Notes: generated from the sequence alone by a model not told the origin. DNA of 64,000 nt from Bacteroidota bacterium (GCA_017860275.1 JAFNAQ010000004.1:1-64000), one strand, 5' to 3'. Shown: positions 25,594 to 35,475, counted from the stretch's first letter. Made by a program: numbers and translations.

Positions 25594-27813
25594 TTATATT
25601 TTCTTGGCTCTTAGCCTTAGACTATTTGTTACAACACTTACGCTACTCATTGCCATTGCAGCTCCTGCTATCATTGGATTTAAGAGGAAGCCATTAAAGG
25701 AATAAAGAACTCCTGCGGCAATAGGTATAGCTATAATATTATAGACAAATGCCCAGAATAAGTTTTGTTTGATTGTGAGCACGGTTAATCTCGACAGCTT
25801 AATAGCCTTATAGATATTGGTAAGCTCAGATGAGATAATTGTCATTCCAGCAATATCCATAGCTAAATCTGAACCCTTACCCATTGCTATGCTTAAATCT
25901 GACTGAGCCAAAGCAACACTATCGTTAATACCATCTCCAACCATACATACCTTCTTATTATTTGCTTGAAGCTCCTTAATAAAGTCTGCCTTGTCTTGGG
26001 GAAGCATTTCTGCCTTGAAATTCTCAATACCTAAGTCTTCTGCTATCTTTCTTGCAATATTTATATTATCTCCACTAAGAATATATATATCCAAACCCTC
26101 TTTTTTTAGTTCCTTTATTGCTGCAAAAGAAGTTTCCTTAATCTTATCCATTATCCCAAGCACTGCAATAACCTCCTTAGCATTTGCAAAATATATAATT
26201 GTCTTGTTCTCCTTGGATAAGAGATTAGAATATTCTTCTAATTTTCTATCAATCTCTATATTGTTTTCAATAATAAGCTTTCTGCTCCCTGCAAAATATG
26301 TATCATTCTCAAATATTCCCCTAACTCCCATGCCTGTCAAGCTTTCGAAGTCATCTATTTGAATAGATTCAACACCATTGAAGTGATTAACAATCGACTC
26401 TGCAATTGGATGCTCAGATAGTTTCTCAAGGCTTATTAATATTGATTTATTAATATTATTCTCGCTTGCCCATTGAATATCTGTCACAATAGGTTTCCCT
26501 TCGGTTATTGTACCTGTCTTATCTAATATAATTGTGTCTATATTCTTTGCTACCTCGAGAGTCTTTGCATCCTTAATCAGTATTCCATTCTCTGCCGCCT
26601 TACCTATTCCTACCATAATGGCAGTTGGAGTTGCCAGTCCAAGAGCACAAGGGCAGGCAATAATCAATACAGTTATCATTGAAAGCAAGCCGTGAGTTAA
26701 TCCATTTTGAGTATCTAAGAAAAGCCAAGCAATAAGAGAAAGGATAGAGATACTAATAATAATAGGTACAAATATTCCTGCAATCTTATCTACAAGCTTT
26801 TGAACAGGAGCCTTAGAACCCTGAGCCTGCTTAACCATATTAATAATATGTGAAAGCATGGTCTGAGAGCCAACCTTATCTGCCCTATAATTAAAGCTAC
26901 CCTTTTGATTTATTGTCCCTGCATAAACCAGATAACCTTCTTGTTTTAATACAGCCATTGGCTCTCCACTAAGCATACTCTCATCAACGTAGGAATAACC
27001 CTTAGTTATTACCCCATCAACAGCAATTCTATCTCCTGGCTTAGCAATTAATATATCTCCCTTCTTTATATCCTTTATTGAAATTTCCATTTCCTTACCA
27101 TTCTCACTAATAACTGTGACAATCTTGGGCTGAAAGCCTATTAGTTTCTTTATTGCAAAGGAAGTCTTTCCTTTTGCCCTACTCTCTAATAACTTTCCCA
27201 AGAGTATAAAGGCTATAATAACACTCGATGCCTCAAAATAAACATGTGGATGCACTCCTCTTGAAAGCCAGAAACTAGTAAATAACACATTAAACACACT
27301 CACAATATATGCTATACCTGTGCTAAGGGCAACTAGTGTATCCATATTGGCAGAGAAATGTCTTGCTTGCTTATAGGCATTAATAAAGAACCCCCTACCT
27401 AACCAAAATATTACAGGAGTAGAAAGCACCCACATTATTAGGTTTGAGTATGGAATGTCCATAAGGAACATAGAAATCACAAAGATTGGAAGAGAAAGAG
27501 CAATTGCCCATATTGTTCTATTCTTTATATTCTTATACTTTTTCTTCTCCGCATCCTCTACCTCATCATTATCATCCTCATCCTTTATATCTATTATCAT
27601 ATCGTAACCCAAGGCAACTAAACGAGAGCGAAAATCCTCTGCGCTCACTATACTAGAATTATATTCAATTGTAGCACTCGCAGATGCAAGATTCACAACA
27701 GCCTCCTTTACACCCTTTATTTGATTTAATTCCTTATCTACTCTTGAAGCACAAACGGCACAGCTCATATTTAGAACAGGAAAGGTCTCTTTTATCATAT
27801 TATTATTTTCCAT
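25594..27813 (-). CDS. copA: Copper-translocating P-type ATPase
   Basis: 739 residues. One N-terminal heavy-metal-associated domain with the metal site MSCAVCAS (Cys18, Cys21), eight predicted membrane segments, the transport motif CPC in IIACPCALGLATP, phosphorylation loop DKTGTITEG, the P1B-specific HP dipeptide in SEHPIAES, TGE-type loop LSGEPM, and hinge GDGINDS. It pumps Cu+ out of the cytoplasm using ATP. A TAtcTTTG box sits just upstream (27837-27844), and the AraC regulator gene lies behind it in the same orientation. Confidence 0.93.
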   Translation of the reverse strand: MENNNMIKETFPVLNMSCAVCASRVDKELNQIKGVKEAVVNLASASATIEYNSSIVSAEDFRSRLVALGYDMIIDIKDEDDNDEVEDAEKKKYKNIKNRTIWAIALSLPIFVISMFLMDIPYSNLIMWVLSTPVIFWLGRGFFINAYKQARHFSANMDTLVALSTGIAYIVSVFNVLFTSFWLSRGVHPHVYFEASSVIIAFILLGKLLESRAKGKTSFAIKKLIGFQPKIVTVISENGKEMEISIKDIKKGDILIAKPGDRIAVDGVITKGYSYVDESMLSGEPMAVLKQEGYLVYAGTINQKGSFNYRADKVGSQTMLSHIINMVKQAQGSKAPVQKLVDKIAGIFVPIIISISILSLIAWLFLDTQNGLTHGLLSMITVLIIACPCALGLATPTAIMVGIGKAAENGILIKDAKTLEVAKNIDTIILDKTGTITEGKPIVTDIQWASENNINKSILISLEKLSEHPIAESIVNHFNGVESIQIDDFESLTGMGVRGIFENDTYFAGSRKLIIENNIEIDRKLEEYSNLLSKENKTIIYFANAKEVIAVLGIMDKIKETSFAAIKELKKEGLDIYILSGDNINIARKIAEDLGIENFKAEMLPQDKADFIKELQANNKKVCMVGDGINDSVALAQSDLSIAMGKGSDLAMDIAGMTIISSELTNIYKAIKLSRLTVLTIKQNLFWAFVYNIIAIPIAAGVLYSFNGFLLNPMIAGAAMAMSSVSVVTNSLRLRAKKI

Positions 27814-27836
27814 ATTATCTATATTTATTTACTCTG

Positions 27837-27844
27837 CAAAGATA
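27837..27844 (-). promoter_or_regulatory. -7 box for copA
   Basis: Minus-strand TATCTTTG, exact TAnnTTTG match, 24 bp before the ATG at 27813. This means copA can be transcribed separately from the regulator gene upstream. Confidence 0.55.
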
Positions 27845-27932
27845 GAGCCTAGAGTATATTAGCCTATTATAGAATTATGGATTATATTTATATGATTATG
27901 GCTAAGTCTAAAAACTAAGAATAAGGCTAGGA

Positions 27933-28526
27933 CTATACCTTATCTAAAGACATTCTAGGGGAATTATTATCATTCTTAAACTCGGTTGGAGTTTGCCCAA
28001 TAATACTTTTAAACTGTGAGCTTAGATGTGCTGGGCTAGAATAATTCAGACTATATGCTATTTCGTTAAGGCTCATCTGATCGTAAATCAATAGCTCCTT
28101 TACCCTCTCAATCTTTTGAGCAATAAAGTATTTTTCTATTGTCGTATTATTTATTTCGGAGAATAACTTACTCAAATAACTATAGTCTAAAGATAGTTTA
28201 TCGGTCAAATAGTCGGAGAGATTTGTCTTTAGCTTGCAATTATTATGATGTACCAATTCTATCAATAAGGACTTAATCCTTTCGTTAATTACCATTCTCT
28301 TATCATCGATTAATTCAAAGCCAAGAGATTCAAGTCTTTGTTTTAATTCGCTTTTTATTGGCGCATCAATCTCTTGATTAATATCTACCTCTCCAAGTTT
28401 AACATTAATTGGCTCTATGCCAATTTGCTTAAGAGTATCCCTTACAACCATAATACACCTATCGCAAACCATATTCTTAATATATAGCTTGTTAATTTCT
28501 TTGGAATTATGATTTACGTTATCCAT
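27933..28526 (-). CDS. AraC-family regulator with an N-terminal HMA-like domain
   Basis: 197 residues from ATG 28526 (MDNVNHNSKEI); an ATG at 28547 would add 7. The N-terminal half is like a metallochaperone fold: YIKNMVCDRCIMVVRDTLKQ places a CxxC (Cys-Asp-Arg-Cys) where copper domains bind metal, and ends LESLGFELIDD as HMA domains do. The C-terminal AraC helix-turn-helix pair is clear: MSLNEIAYSLNYSSPAHLSS followed by QFKSIIGQTPTEFK. A natural reading is a copper sensor controlling copA, its downstream neighbour (inference). Confidence 0.85.
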   Translation of the reverse strand: MDNVNHNSKEINKLYIKNMVCDRCIMVVRDTLKQIGIEPINVKLGEVDINQEIDAPIKSELKQRLESLGFELIDDKRMVINERIKSLLIELVHHNNCKLKTNLSDYLTDKLSLDYSYLSKLFSEINNTTIEKYFIAQKIERVKELLIYDQMSLNEIAYSLNYSSPAHLSSQFKSIIGQTPTEFKNDNNSPRMSLDKV

Positions 28527-28564
28527 TATAATCTTATTATAGTTCAAGTGAACTAATTATAATG

Positions 28565-28572
28565 CAAAGATA
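28565..28572 (-). promoter_or_regulatory. -7 box for the AraC-HMA regulator
   Basis: Minus-strand TATCTTTG, exact TAnnTTTG match, 39 bp upstream of ATG 28526. Confidence 0.5.
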
Positions 28573-28605
28573 TTATTTTATGGGGATTGGAAATGAATTA
28601 AAAGT

Positions 28606-28636
28606 AAAAAAGTCTATAGATAACTATAGACTTTTT
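28606..28636 (-). terminator. Terminator after tRNA-Asp
   Basis: AAAAAGTCTATAG, loop ATAA, CTATAGACTTTTT: a perfect stem with T run on the minus strand, 7 bp beyond the tRNA 3' end. Confidence 0.8.
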
Positions 28637-28642
28637 CTTTTC

Positions 28643-28719
28643 TGGCGGTCCGGACGAGACTCGAACTCGCGACCCCATGCGTGACAGGCATGTATTCTAA
28701 CCAACTGAACTACCGAACC
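28643..28719 (-). tRNA. tRNA-Asp (GTC)
   Basis: 77 nt on the minus strand with encoded CCA. Acceptor stem GGTTCGG / CCGGACC (one G-U pair), D-arm region AGTTCAGTTGGTTAGAAT, anticodon loop CTGTCAC with anticodon GTC, and T-arm GCGAGTTCGAGTCTCGT. It reads GAC and GAU codons; its wobble G is a possible substrate for queuosine insertion, and queG lies 4 kb away. Confidence 0.95.
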
Positions 28720-28754
28720 AGATTTTCGAGAAATGTTCTCCTCAAATGCGAGTG

Positions 28755-28785
28755 CAAAGATACAACCTTTTTTATTAGTACCAAA
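28755..28785 (-). promoter_or_regulatory. Promoter of tRNA-Asp
   Basis: Minus-strand TATCTTTG at 28762-28755 with TTTG 19 bp upstream, the canonical Bacteroidota promoter spacing. It lies 36 bp before the tRNA 5' end. Confidence 0.65.
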
Positions 28786-28895
28786 TTTTTGCACAAAAAA
28801 ATTAATAATAGTAGGATAAACACTTAGTTATTAAAATTAAATTTCAAGGTTTATTCTTTTAAACATAGATATTTTAATAATAGAGCAAAATAATC

Positions 28896-28903
28896 TATCT
28901 TTG
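28896..28903 (+). promoter_or_regulatory. -7 box for dnaE
   Basis: TATCTTTG matches TAnnTTTG. It overlaps the first codons of the longest open frame, which supports translation starting downstream at ATG 28940. Confidence 0.55.
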
Positions 28904-28939
28904 CGAAATAGATTTTTCTTTGAAAATACAAATTACCTT

Positions 28940-31900
28940 ATGACAAATTTTACGCATTTACATGTTCATACTCAGTATTCTATACTCGATGGAGCAGCTG
29001 GAATTAAGGGGCTTTTAAAAAAGGCTAAAGAGTTGGGAATGGAAGCCTTGGCAATTACTGACCATGGGAATATGTACGGTGTATTGGAATTTTTTGAAGC
29101 TGCTCAAAAGGAAGGCATAAAACCTTTACTTGGTTGTGAGATGTATTGTGCTAGAGAGAGTAGGTTTAATAAAAAGGGAAAGGAGGATTTTAGTGGCGAC
29201 CATCTTATTCTTATTGCTAAGAATGCAATTGGCTACCATAATCTTATTAGATTAGATTCTATGGCATTCGATAAGAATGCTTTTTATAGGACTTCTCGTA
29301 TTGATAAGGAGCTTCTATTTCAAAATTGCGAGGGAATAATATGCTGTTCTGCCTGTCTTGGAGGAGAAATCCCTCAATTGATTATGGCTGGCAATATTCC
29401 TGCGGCTGAAAAAGCTGTTCAAGAATATAAAAAGGCCTTTGGCGATGATTATTACATAGAAATTCAAAATCATGGACTTGAAGAGCAAGAAAGAGTTAAG
29501 CATCATCTAATTGATTTGGCAAGAAAATTCGATATTAAGGTTATTGCAACTAATGATGTTCACTATATTAATAGGACTGACTTCGATGCTCATCATATAC
29601 TCATTTGCCTAAACTTAGGCAAGAAACTTAGCGAAGACACTAAACTGATGTATACTGGAGAGGAATATCTTAAGAGCTCCGAAGAAATGCTTGAACTCTT
29701 TAAAGAAATCCCTGAGGCGATAACAAACACCCAAGAGATTGTTGATAAAGTTGAGGTTTATGACCTTCATAGAGACCCTATCCTCCCTGTTTTTGAAATC
29801 CCTAAAGTTTTTGGTACTCTTGAGGAGTATTTCGATAAATACCCCATTGAAAAATTAAAAGAAGAGCTATCTGAGGAAGAAATCACAAAAAAAGGTGGAT
29901 ATGAAAAGATAATAAGAACTAAATTCGATGCATCATATCTAAGATTTCTTACCTATGAGGGAGTAAAGAATCGTTATGGTGAAGATATTTCAGAAGAACT
30001 TAGAGAAAGAATTGATTTTGAACTTTCCACAATTGAATGGATGGGCTTCCCTGGTTATTTCTTGATTGTTCAAGACTTTATCAACCACGCGCAAAAGGAG
30101 CTTGGAGTAATTGTTGGACCAGGAAGAGGCTCTGCTGCGGGCTCTGTTGTTGCATATTGTCTAGGAATCACTGCAATAGATCCAATGAAGTATGGTTTAC
30201 TTTTTGAACGTTTCTTAAATCCTGACCGTATATCCCTTCCCGATGTGGACGTTGACTTCGATGATGATGGACGAGCAAGAGTATTGGAATATGTTCAGCA
30301 AAAATATGGAGCAGACCATGTTGCCCAAATTATTACCTTTGGTTCTATGGCAGCAAAGAGCTCTATTAGGGATGTTGCAAGGGTTTTGGAGCTCCCTCTT
30401 CCTGAATCAGACCGTTTGGCAAAACTTGTTCCTGATAAACCTGGCACTACCTTATCAGATGCTTATTCTCAGGTGCCAGAATTGAAGGACGCCTTAGAAA
30501 ATGGTTCAGACCTTGTAAAAAAGACTCTAAAATTCGCAAAAGAACTTGAAGGCTCTGTTCGAAACACAGGTACTCACGCCTGCGGAGTTATTATTGGCCC
30601 AGATGATTTGTCCAAATACGTTCCTCTAAGCTCCTCAAAAGACTCAGACATGATGGTTTCTCAATTTGAAGGAAGACTTATTGAAAACGTGGGAATGATT
30701 AAGATGGACTTCTTGGGACTTAAGACATTATCTATTATCAAAGACGCCTGCGAAAATATTCAAAAATCCCATAATCTACATATTAATCCTAATACCATTC
30801 CTTTAGATGACAAGAAAACCTTCGAACTATTCCAAAGAGGAGACTCAATAGGTACTTTCCAATTTGAATCTGACGGAATGCGCCAGCATATGCAAAACCT
30901 TAAACCCGACCGTTTCGAGGATTTGATTGCTATGAATGCTCTTTATCGTCCTGGTCCTATGCAATATATCCCTAATTATATTGCTCGTAAACATGGAATT
31001 GAAGAAATTCAGTATGAATTTCCTGTTATGGAGAAGTATCTTTCAGAAACCTATGGTATTACTGTATATCAAGAACAGGTGATGCAATTGTCTCAGGCAA
31101 TGGCTGGATTTACCAAGGGGCAAGCCGATAAGCTTCGTAAGGCAATGGGAAAGAAGCAAAAAGCTGTTATGGATGAGCTTAAGGAGAAATTCCTTAAGGG
31201 AAGTGAAGAGAGGGGCTTAGACTTAAAATTAGTAGATAAGATTTGGTGCGACTGGGAGAAGTTTGCAGAATATGCTTTTAATAAATCTCACTCTACTTGC
31301 TACGCTTATATTGCCTACCAAACAGCTTATCTTAAGGCTCATTACCCTGCCGAGTACATGGCGTCGGTTCTTACACATAACCTTAATGATATTAAGAAGA
31401 TAACTTACTATATCGACGAGACACAAAGGCAAAAGATCGAAGTGCATGGTCCTGATGTTAATGAATCTGACATTAATTTTACTGTAAATAAAAAGGGCGA
31501 GGTTCGTTTTGGTATGGCAGCCATCAAAAGTGTTGGAGAAAATGCTGCTTTAGAGATTATTAGAGAAAGGGAAGAGAATGGCCCTTTCACAAGCCCTTTT
31601 GACTTCATTAAGCGAGTTAACCTTAGGACAATAAATAAACGCTGCATTGAGGCATTAATTAAGGCTGGAGCATTCGATTGTTTTGAAGGTATACATAGGG
31701 CTCAGTATTTTAATGCCTCTAAAGATAATTCCGAAGAAATCTTCCTTGAAAAGCTTATCAAATATGGGAACAAGTTTAAAGATGGACAAAACTCTTCTCA
31801 AGCATCCCTTTTCGGAGAGGTTGAAGAGGATGCTCTTTATGATCCAGAAATTCCAGAATGTGAAACTTGGTCGAGCATTGAGACCTTAAAACACGAGAAG

Positions 31901-32554
31901 GAATCAATTGGTTTCTACCTTTCTGGTCACCCCTTAGATAAATATAAGGTCGAGATTAGAGAGTTTGCAAATACATCTATCGAAGAACTAAATGGAGACC
32001 TAAAAGCCTTAGAAAACAAAGACCTTCATATTGCAGGTATGATTACTTCTTGTCAAGATAAAACTACAAAAAAAGGTAATTCTTTTGGGGTATTCTCTCT
32101 TGAGAGTGAAGATAGCATTAAAGAATTTGCTCTATTTGGTAAGGATTATATAAATTTCGGCCCATTTATGAAGAATGGTTTATTTGTTCTAATCAATGCC
32201 AAGGTCAAGAAGAAAGGCTGGGGAGAAGAAGCGGCTAAGGAAGAGCTTGAAATAAAGATTAATGGGATAGAACTACTCGAAGAAGTATTAGAAAAAAACA
32301 GCAAAGGAATTAAGCTATACGTTTCAATTGAGAATATTAATAAAGAATTTGTTGACAGCATTACAAAGATAGCAAAAAAGAATAAGGGTAAATCTCATCT
32401 TAGCTTTATCATTGAGGATAGTGTTGAAAATATTAATATAACCCTAAATGCTCGAAAGCATTCTGTTGATTTACCGAAGTTTATTGAAGGCATTAAAGAG
32501 CTTACTGAAAATAATATTATTAGAAAATTTCAGCTTGAGCGAACCAATAATTAA
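28940..32554 (+). CDS. dnaE: DNA polymerase III, alpha subunit
   Basis: 1204 residues from ATG 28940 (MTNFTHLHVHTQYS), just after the promoter box. Order: PHP domain (LHVHTQYSILDGAAG, ITDHGNMYG), palm with catalytic acidic residues in PDVDVDFDDDGR near residue 435-446, fingers, a tandem helix-hairpin-helix, an internal clamp-binding motif QASLFGE near 955, and a C-terminal OB-fold. It is the replicative polymerase catalytic subunit. Some DnaE PHP domains keep the residues for metal-dependent proofreading; HVH and DHG are present here. queG follows 3 bp later. Confidence 0.96.
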   Translation: MTNFTHLHVHTQYSILDGAAGIKGLLKKAKELGMEALAITDHGNMYGVLEFFEAAQKEGIKPLLGCEMYCARESRFNKKGKEDFSGDHLILIAKNAIGYHNLIRLDSMAFDKNAFYRTSRIDKELLFQNCEGIICCSACLGGEIPQLIMAGNIPAAEKAVQEYKKAFGDDYYIEIQNHGLEEQERVKHHLIDLARKFDIKVIATNDVHYINRTDFDAHHILICLNLGKKLSEDTKLMYTGEEYLKSSEEMLELFKEIPEAITNTQEIVDKVEVYDLHRDPILPVFEIPKVFGTLEEYFDKYPIEKLKEELSEEEITKKGGYEKIIRTKFDASYLRFLTYEGVKNRYGEDISEELRERIDFELSTIEWMGFPGYFLIVQDFINHAQKELGVIVGPGRGSAAGSVVAYCLGITAIDPMKYGLLFERFLNPDRISLPDVDVDFDDDGRARVLEYVQQKYGADHVAQIITFGSMAAKSSIRDVARVLELPLPESDRLAKLVPDKPGTTLSDAYSQVPELKDALENGSDLVKKTLKFAKELEGSVRNTGTHACGVIIGPDDLSKYVPLSSSKDSDMMVSQFEGRLIENVGMIKMDFLGLKTLSIIKDACENIQKSHNLHINPNTIPLDDKKTFELFQRGDSIGTFQFESDGMRQHMQNLKPDRFEDLIAMNALYRPGPMQYIPNYIARKHGIEEIQYEFPVMEKYLSETYGITVYQEQVMQLSQAMAGFTKGQADKLRKAMGKKQKAVMDELKEKFLKGSEERGLDLKLVDKIWCDWEKFAEYAFNKSHSTCYAYIAYQTAYLKAHYPAEYMASVLTHNLNDIKKITYYIDETQRQKIEVHGPDVNESDINFTVNKKGEVRFGMAAIKSVGENAALEIIREREENGPFTSPFDFIKRVNLRTINKRCIEALIKAGAFDCFEGIHRAQYFNASKDNSEEIFLEKLIKYGNKFKDGQNSSQASLFGEVEEDALYDPEIPECETWSSIETLKHEKESIGFYLSGHPLDKYKVEIREFANTSIEELNGDLKALENKDLHIAGMITSCQDKTTKKGNSFGVFSLESEDSIKEFALFGKDYINFGPFMKNGLFVLINAKVKKKGWGEEAAKEELEIKINGIELLEEVLEKNSKGIKLYVSIENINKEFVDSITKIAKKNKGKSHLSFIIEDSVENINITLNARKHSVDLPKFIEGIKELTENNIIRKFQLERTNN

Positions 32555-32557
32555 TGT

Positions 32558-33481
32558 GTGAATAAATATATAGAATTCAGTATTATTAGGGATATTGCCA
32601 ATGAATTGGGGTTTCAAGACTGTGGAGCTTCAAAGGCTGAGGAAGTAGATATTTCCTTCTTCGAAAAATGGCTAAATAAAGGATATGATGCTGATATGCA
32701 TTATATGAGAAACTATTTAGACAAAAGAAATAATCCTTCTCTTTTACTCGAAGATTCTAAATCAATTATTAGTTTTATTGTTTCATATAATAGTTATAAT
32801 CCTGATAACAAGGATAATAAAACATATAATTTTGCCTCTTATAGCCATTACTACGATTACCATAAGTCTATTAAATTAAAGTTTCTGGAGCTAATAAACC
32901 GTTTACAACAAATTTATCCTGATTTTATAGCTATTCCGTATGTTGATTCTGCGCCAATACTCGAAAAATACTGGGCAAAAACCTCTGGTCTAGGTTCAAT
33001 TGGAAGGAATTCTTTGCTAATAAACAAGGAATATGGTAGTAAAATACTTATTGGAGAGATAATAACTAACTATTCTACAGACTATCACATCTCTCAAGAA
33101 GAGGATTTATGCAAGGATTGCAGAAAATGCGTTGATGCCTGCCCAAATGGAGCAATAAACAACGATAAAACAATTGATTCAAGGCTTTGTAATGCCTATC
33201 ATACTATTGAAAACAAGGGAGAAATCCCAAATAATATCAATCTAAATTCCTTTGTCTTTGGCTGTGATATTTGCATAAATGCTTGTCCTTGGAATAAAAA
33301 TACTCAAGTTACAGACTCTAAAATATTAACTCTAAATACTAATATGCAAGTGCTTATCGATAGCATAAATAATAATAAGGCAGAGAAGTCCATATTTAAT
33401 AAGGCAAAGAAAAACTCTCCAATAGAAAGAATAAAATTCGAAAAACTTTTGTCTAATATAAAGGAAAGTTCTAAGCACTAG
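32558..33481 (+). CDS. queG: Epoxyqueuosine reductase
   Basis: 307 residues with a GTG start at 32558; the nearby ATG at 32554 is followed by an in-frame stop. Last step of queuosine synthesis at tRNA wobble position 34, a cobalamin and Fe-S enzyme. Two [4Fe-4S] motifs are visible: CKDCRKCVDACPNGAI near residues 187-202 and CDICINACPWN near 236-246. The N-terminal part contains YVDSAPILEKYWAKTSGLGSIGRN with the conserved catalytic Asp. Co-directional with dnaE. Confidence 0.93.
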   Translation: MNKYIEFSIIRDIANELGFQDCGASKAEEVDISFFEKWLNKGYDADMHYMRNYLDKRNNPSLLLEDSKSIISFIVSYNSYNPDNKDNKTYNFASYSHYYDYHKSIKLKFLELINRLQQIYPDFIAIPYVDSAPILEKYWAKTSGLGSIGRNSLLINKEYGSKILIGEIITNYSTDYHISQEEDLCKDCRKCVDACPNGAINNDKTIDSRLCNAYHTIENKGEIPNNINLNSFVFGCDICINACPWNKNTQVTDSKILTLNTNMQVLIDSINNNKAEKSIFNKAKKNSPIERIKFEKLLSNIKESSKH

Positions 33482-33536
33482 CCATATTATTTCAAAAAAG
33501 CTTCATCTGGAGAGAATAAATAGCCATATAAATAAA

Positions 33537-33642
33537 TTTTAGCGCCGCATCAGTAGTGCAAAAGTCGGATTTTTGAATGTAAAAAATCCGACTTTTCTTA
33601 TCGAAAAATCGGATTTTTATACTACTAATGTGGCGCTAAAAT
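33537..33642. repeat. Compound palindromic element (word AAAAGTCGGATTTTT) with outer GCGCC stem
   Basis: Outer arms TTTTAGCGCCGCAT (33537-33550) and ATGTGGCGCTAAAAT (33628-33642) pair apart from one mismatch, with AGTAGT/ACTACT continuing the stem. Inside are AAAAGTCGGATTTTT (33560-33574), spacer GAATGT, AAAAAATCCGACTTTT (33581-33596), spacer CTTATC, GAAAAATCGGATTTTT (33603-33618). Words of 15-16 bp and 6-bp spacers follow the same rule as the other arrays. It sits between converging queG and sppA and could serve as their shared terminator. Confidence 0.75.
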
Positions 33643-33698
33643 TTAAAATATGAGCTATATTTTTTATTTTTGCTTTGTTTTGTTTCGAAATATCAGTA

Positions 33699-35462
33699 TT
33701 AGAAATTAATTATATAAGGTATTCTGGCTTGAACTCCTTTCATTTCACTAATATCCTTTAACTCTAAGAAGAAAGAATATGGTCGACCTAATTCTTTTGT
33801 GTATAATTTCATTTCTACATCCCCTCCTATTGCCTCTAATATTTGTTGAGATAAATCCTTTGTCTTAGGCATTAATAATAAACCATAATCTTTTACTTTA
33901 GCTTCTTTTGCTGCAATTTCAATTGCCTTTGCCAATCCTCCAAATTCATCTACTAAACCTAAACGCTTTGCATCTGTACCACTCCATACTCTTCCTCTTG
34001 CAATGCTATCTACAAAATTCTTATTAAGGTTACGTCCAGTTGCTACTCTTGTGATAAAATTATTGTAGAATGCGTCTATGCTCTTTTGCATAACGGCTCT
34101 AGTTCCTGGTGTCATTTGTGTTGTAACTGTCAAGAAGGTTGAGTTCTTATGTGTTGTAACTGTGTCGAAACTTATCCCTAGATTCTTCTTTAAGGCATTT
34201 CCAAAATTAGGTATTACTCCAAATACTCCTATAGAACCAGTGATTGTAACAGGCATTGCAACTATCTTTGTTGCACCACAAGCCATTTCGTAACCAGCAG
34301 AGGCTGCAACGTCTCCCATTGATACAATTACTGGTTTAACCTTCTTTGCGTTAAATATCTCGTTTGTCATCTGTTCTGAGGCAATTGCATCTCCTCCACC
34401 AGAATTTATTCTTAGTACTATTGCCTTTACTCTAGAATCTTCAACTGCCTTTCTAATTTCTTTTACTATCGACTCACTTCCTATTGTCAAATCGCTACCC
34501 TTTCCTTGACCAACTGATCCGTAAGCGTAGATTACTGCAATTTTATCTTTACCCTTTGGGAAAATATCCTCTATTGAGCTTCTATATTTTTGGTATTTTA
34601 GCCAGTTTACTTTTTTTGAACCAATATCTTTTTTGATTTTATCCTCTAAATCTGTTCTAAAAGCTAGTTTATCTATATATTTATTCTTTAAGGCATCCTC
34701 TGCCATAAAGGTTTCGAGATTTGAAACGTTATTATTTAAGCTAGCTAAATCAATTTTTCTAGACTCTGAAATATTTGCTGCAACATATCCCCAGATTGAA
34801 TTAATATATGTTCTAACTTGTTCTCTATTTGCCTCTGACATCTTAGAGTTAACAAACATCTCCCCTGCACTCTTATAATTATTATTTGCTGGTCGAAGCA
34901 AATCTACTTGAATATCATATTTTGTAAGAAGGTCTTTAATAAACATTACCTCTCCACCAAGACCTGTTAGTTGTAAATGACCCACTGGGTTCATATATAT
35001 TTCATCTGAAACTGATGCCAGATAATACGCATTTTGAGAATAAGTATCGCTAAAGGCATATATCTTCTTATTGGATTTCTTAAACTCTAATAGGGCTTGT
35101 CTCATTTCCTCTATTGTTGCCCAACCATTTGTTTGCAAAACAGATAAATCAAGCATAATTGCTTTGATTTTTGGATCATTTTTTGCCTTATTTATTACTG
35201 AAATAAATTCACTCAGACCGATGGATTTACTTGCCTCAAAACTTTCCGAAGTTCCTATCATTGCAGAAAAATCCTCAACCTCTCTGTCGTATATTGGTTT
35301 GTCTAGGGTAATTACTAATACCGAATTATCGTTTATCTGTGGAGCTGTATCCGCAGATGCTATGATAATTGATATAATACCAAATGTTGCTACTAAAAAC
35401 ACTATGCCTGCAAGAACTACTCCAAAGAAGGATGCAAACATAAATTTGAAAAACTGTTTCAT
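33699..35462 (-). CDS. sppA: Signal peptide peptidase SppA, long (67K) type
   Basis: 587 residues. One N-terminal membrane segment (about 8-36), then two ClpP-like halves. The catalytic Lys lies in RPANNNYKSAGEMF near residue 200 and the nucleophile Ser in GDVAASAGYEMACGA near 390, with VLRINSGGGDAIASEQM before it. These membrane-anchored serine proteases degrade signal peptides left after secretion. Usual length for the duplicated form. It lies 13 bp downstream of the NusG paralogue, so the two are probably one transcript. Confidence 0.93.
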   Translation of the reverse strand: MKQFFKFMFASFFGVVLAGIVFLVATFGIISIIIASADTAPQINDNSVLVITLDKPIYDREVEDFSAMIGTSESFEASKSIGLSEFISVINKAKNDPKIKAIMLDLSVLQTNGWATIEEMRQALLEFKKSNKKIYAFSDTYSQNAYYLASVSDEIYMNPVGHLQLTGLGGEVMFIKDLLTKYDIQVDLLRPANNNYKSAGEMFVNSKMSEANREQVRTYINSIWGYVAANISESRKIDLASLNNNVSNLETFMAEDALKNKYIDKLAFRTDLEDKIKKDIGSKKVNWLKYQKYRSSIEDIFPKGKDKIAVIYAYGSVGQGKGSDLTIGSESIVKEIRKAVEDSRVKAIVLRINSGGGDAIASEQMTNEIFNAKKVKPVIVSMGDVAASAGYEMACGATKIVAMPVTITGSIGVFGVIPNFGNALKKNLGISFDTVTTHKNSTFLTVTTQMTPGTRAVMQKSIDAFYNNFITRVATGRNLNKNFVDSIARGRVWSGTDAKRLGLVDEFGGLAKAIEIAAKEAKVKDYGLLLMPKTKDLSQQILEAIGGDVEMKLYTKELGRPYSFFLELKDISEMKGVQARIPYIINF

Positions 35463-35475
35463 AGGAATTGATTTT

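Noticed and set aside
28901-28939. Upstream start for dnaE
   Set aside because: It overlaps the promoter box TATCTTTG and adds residues that do not belong to the PHP domain; ATG 28940 fits the family start.
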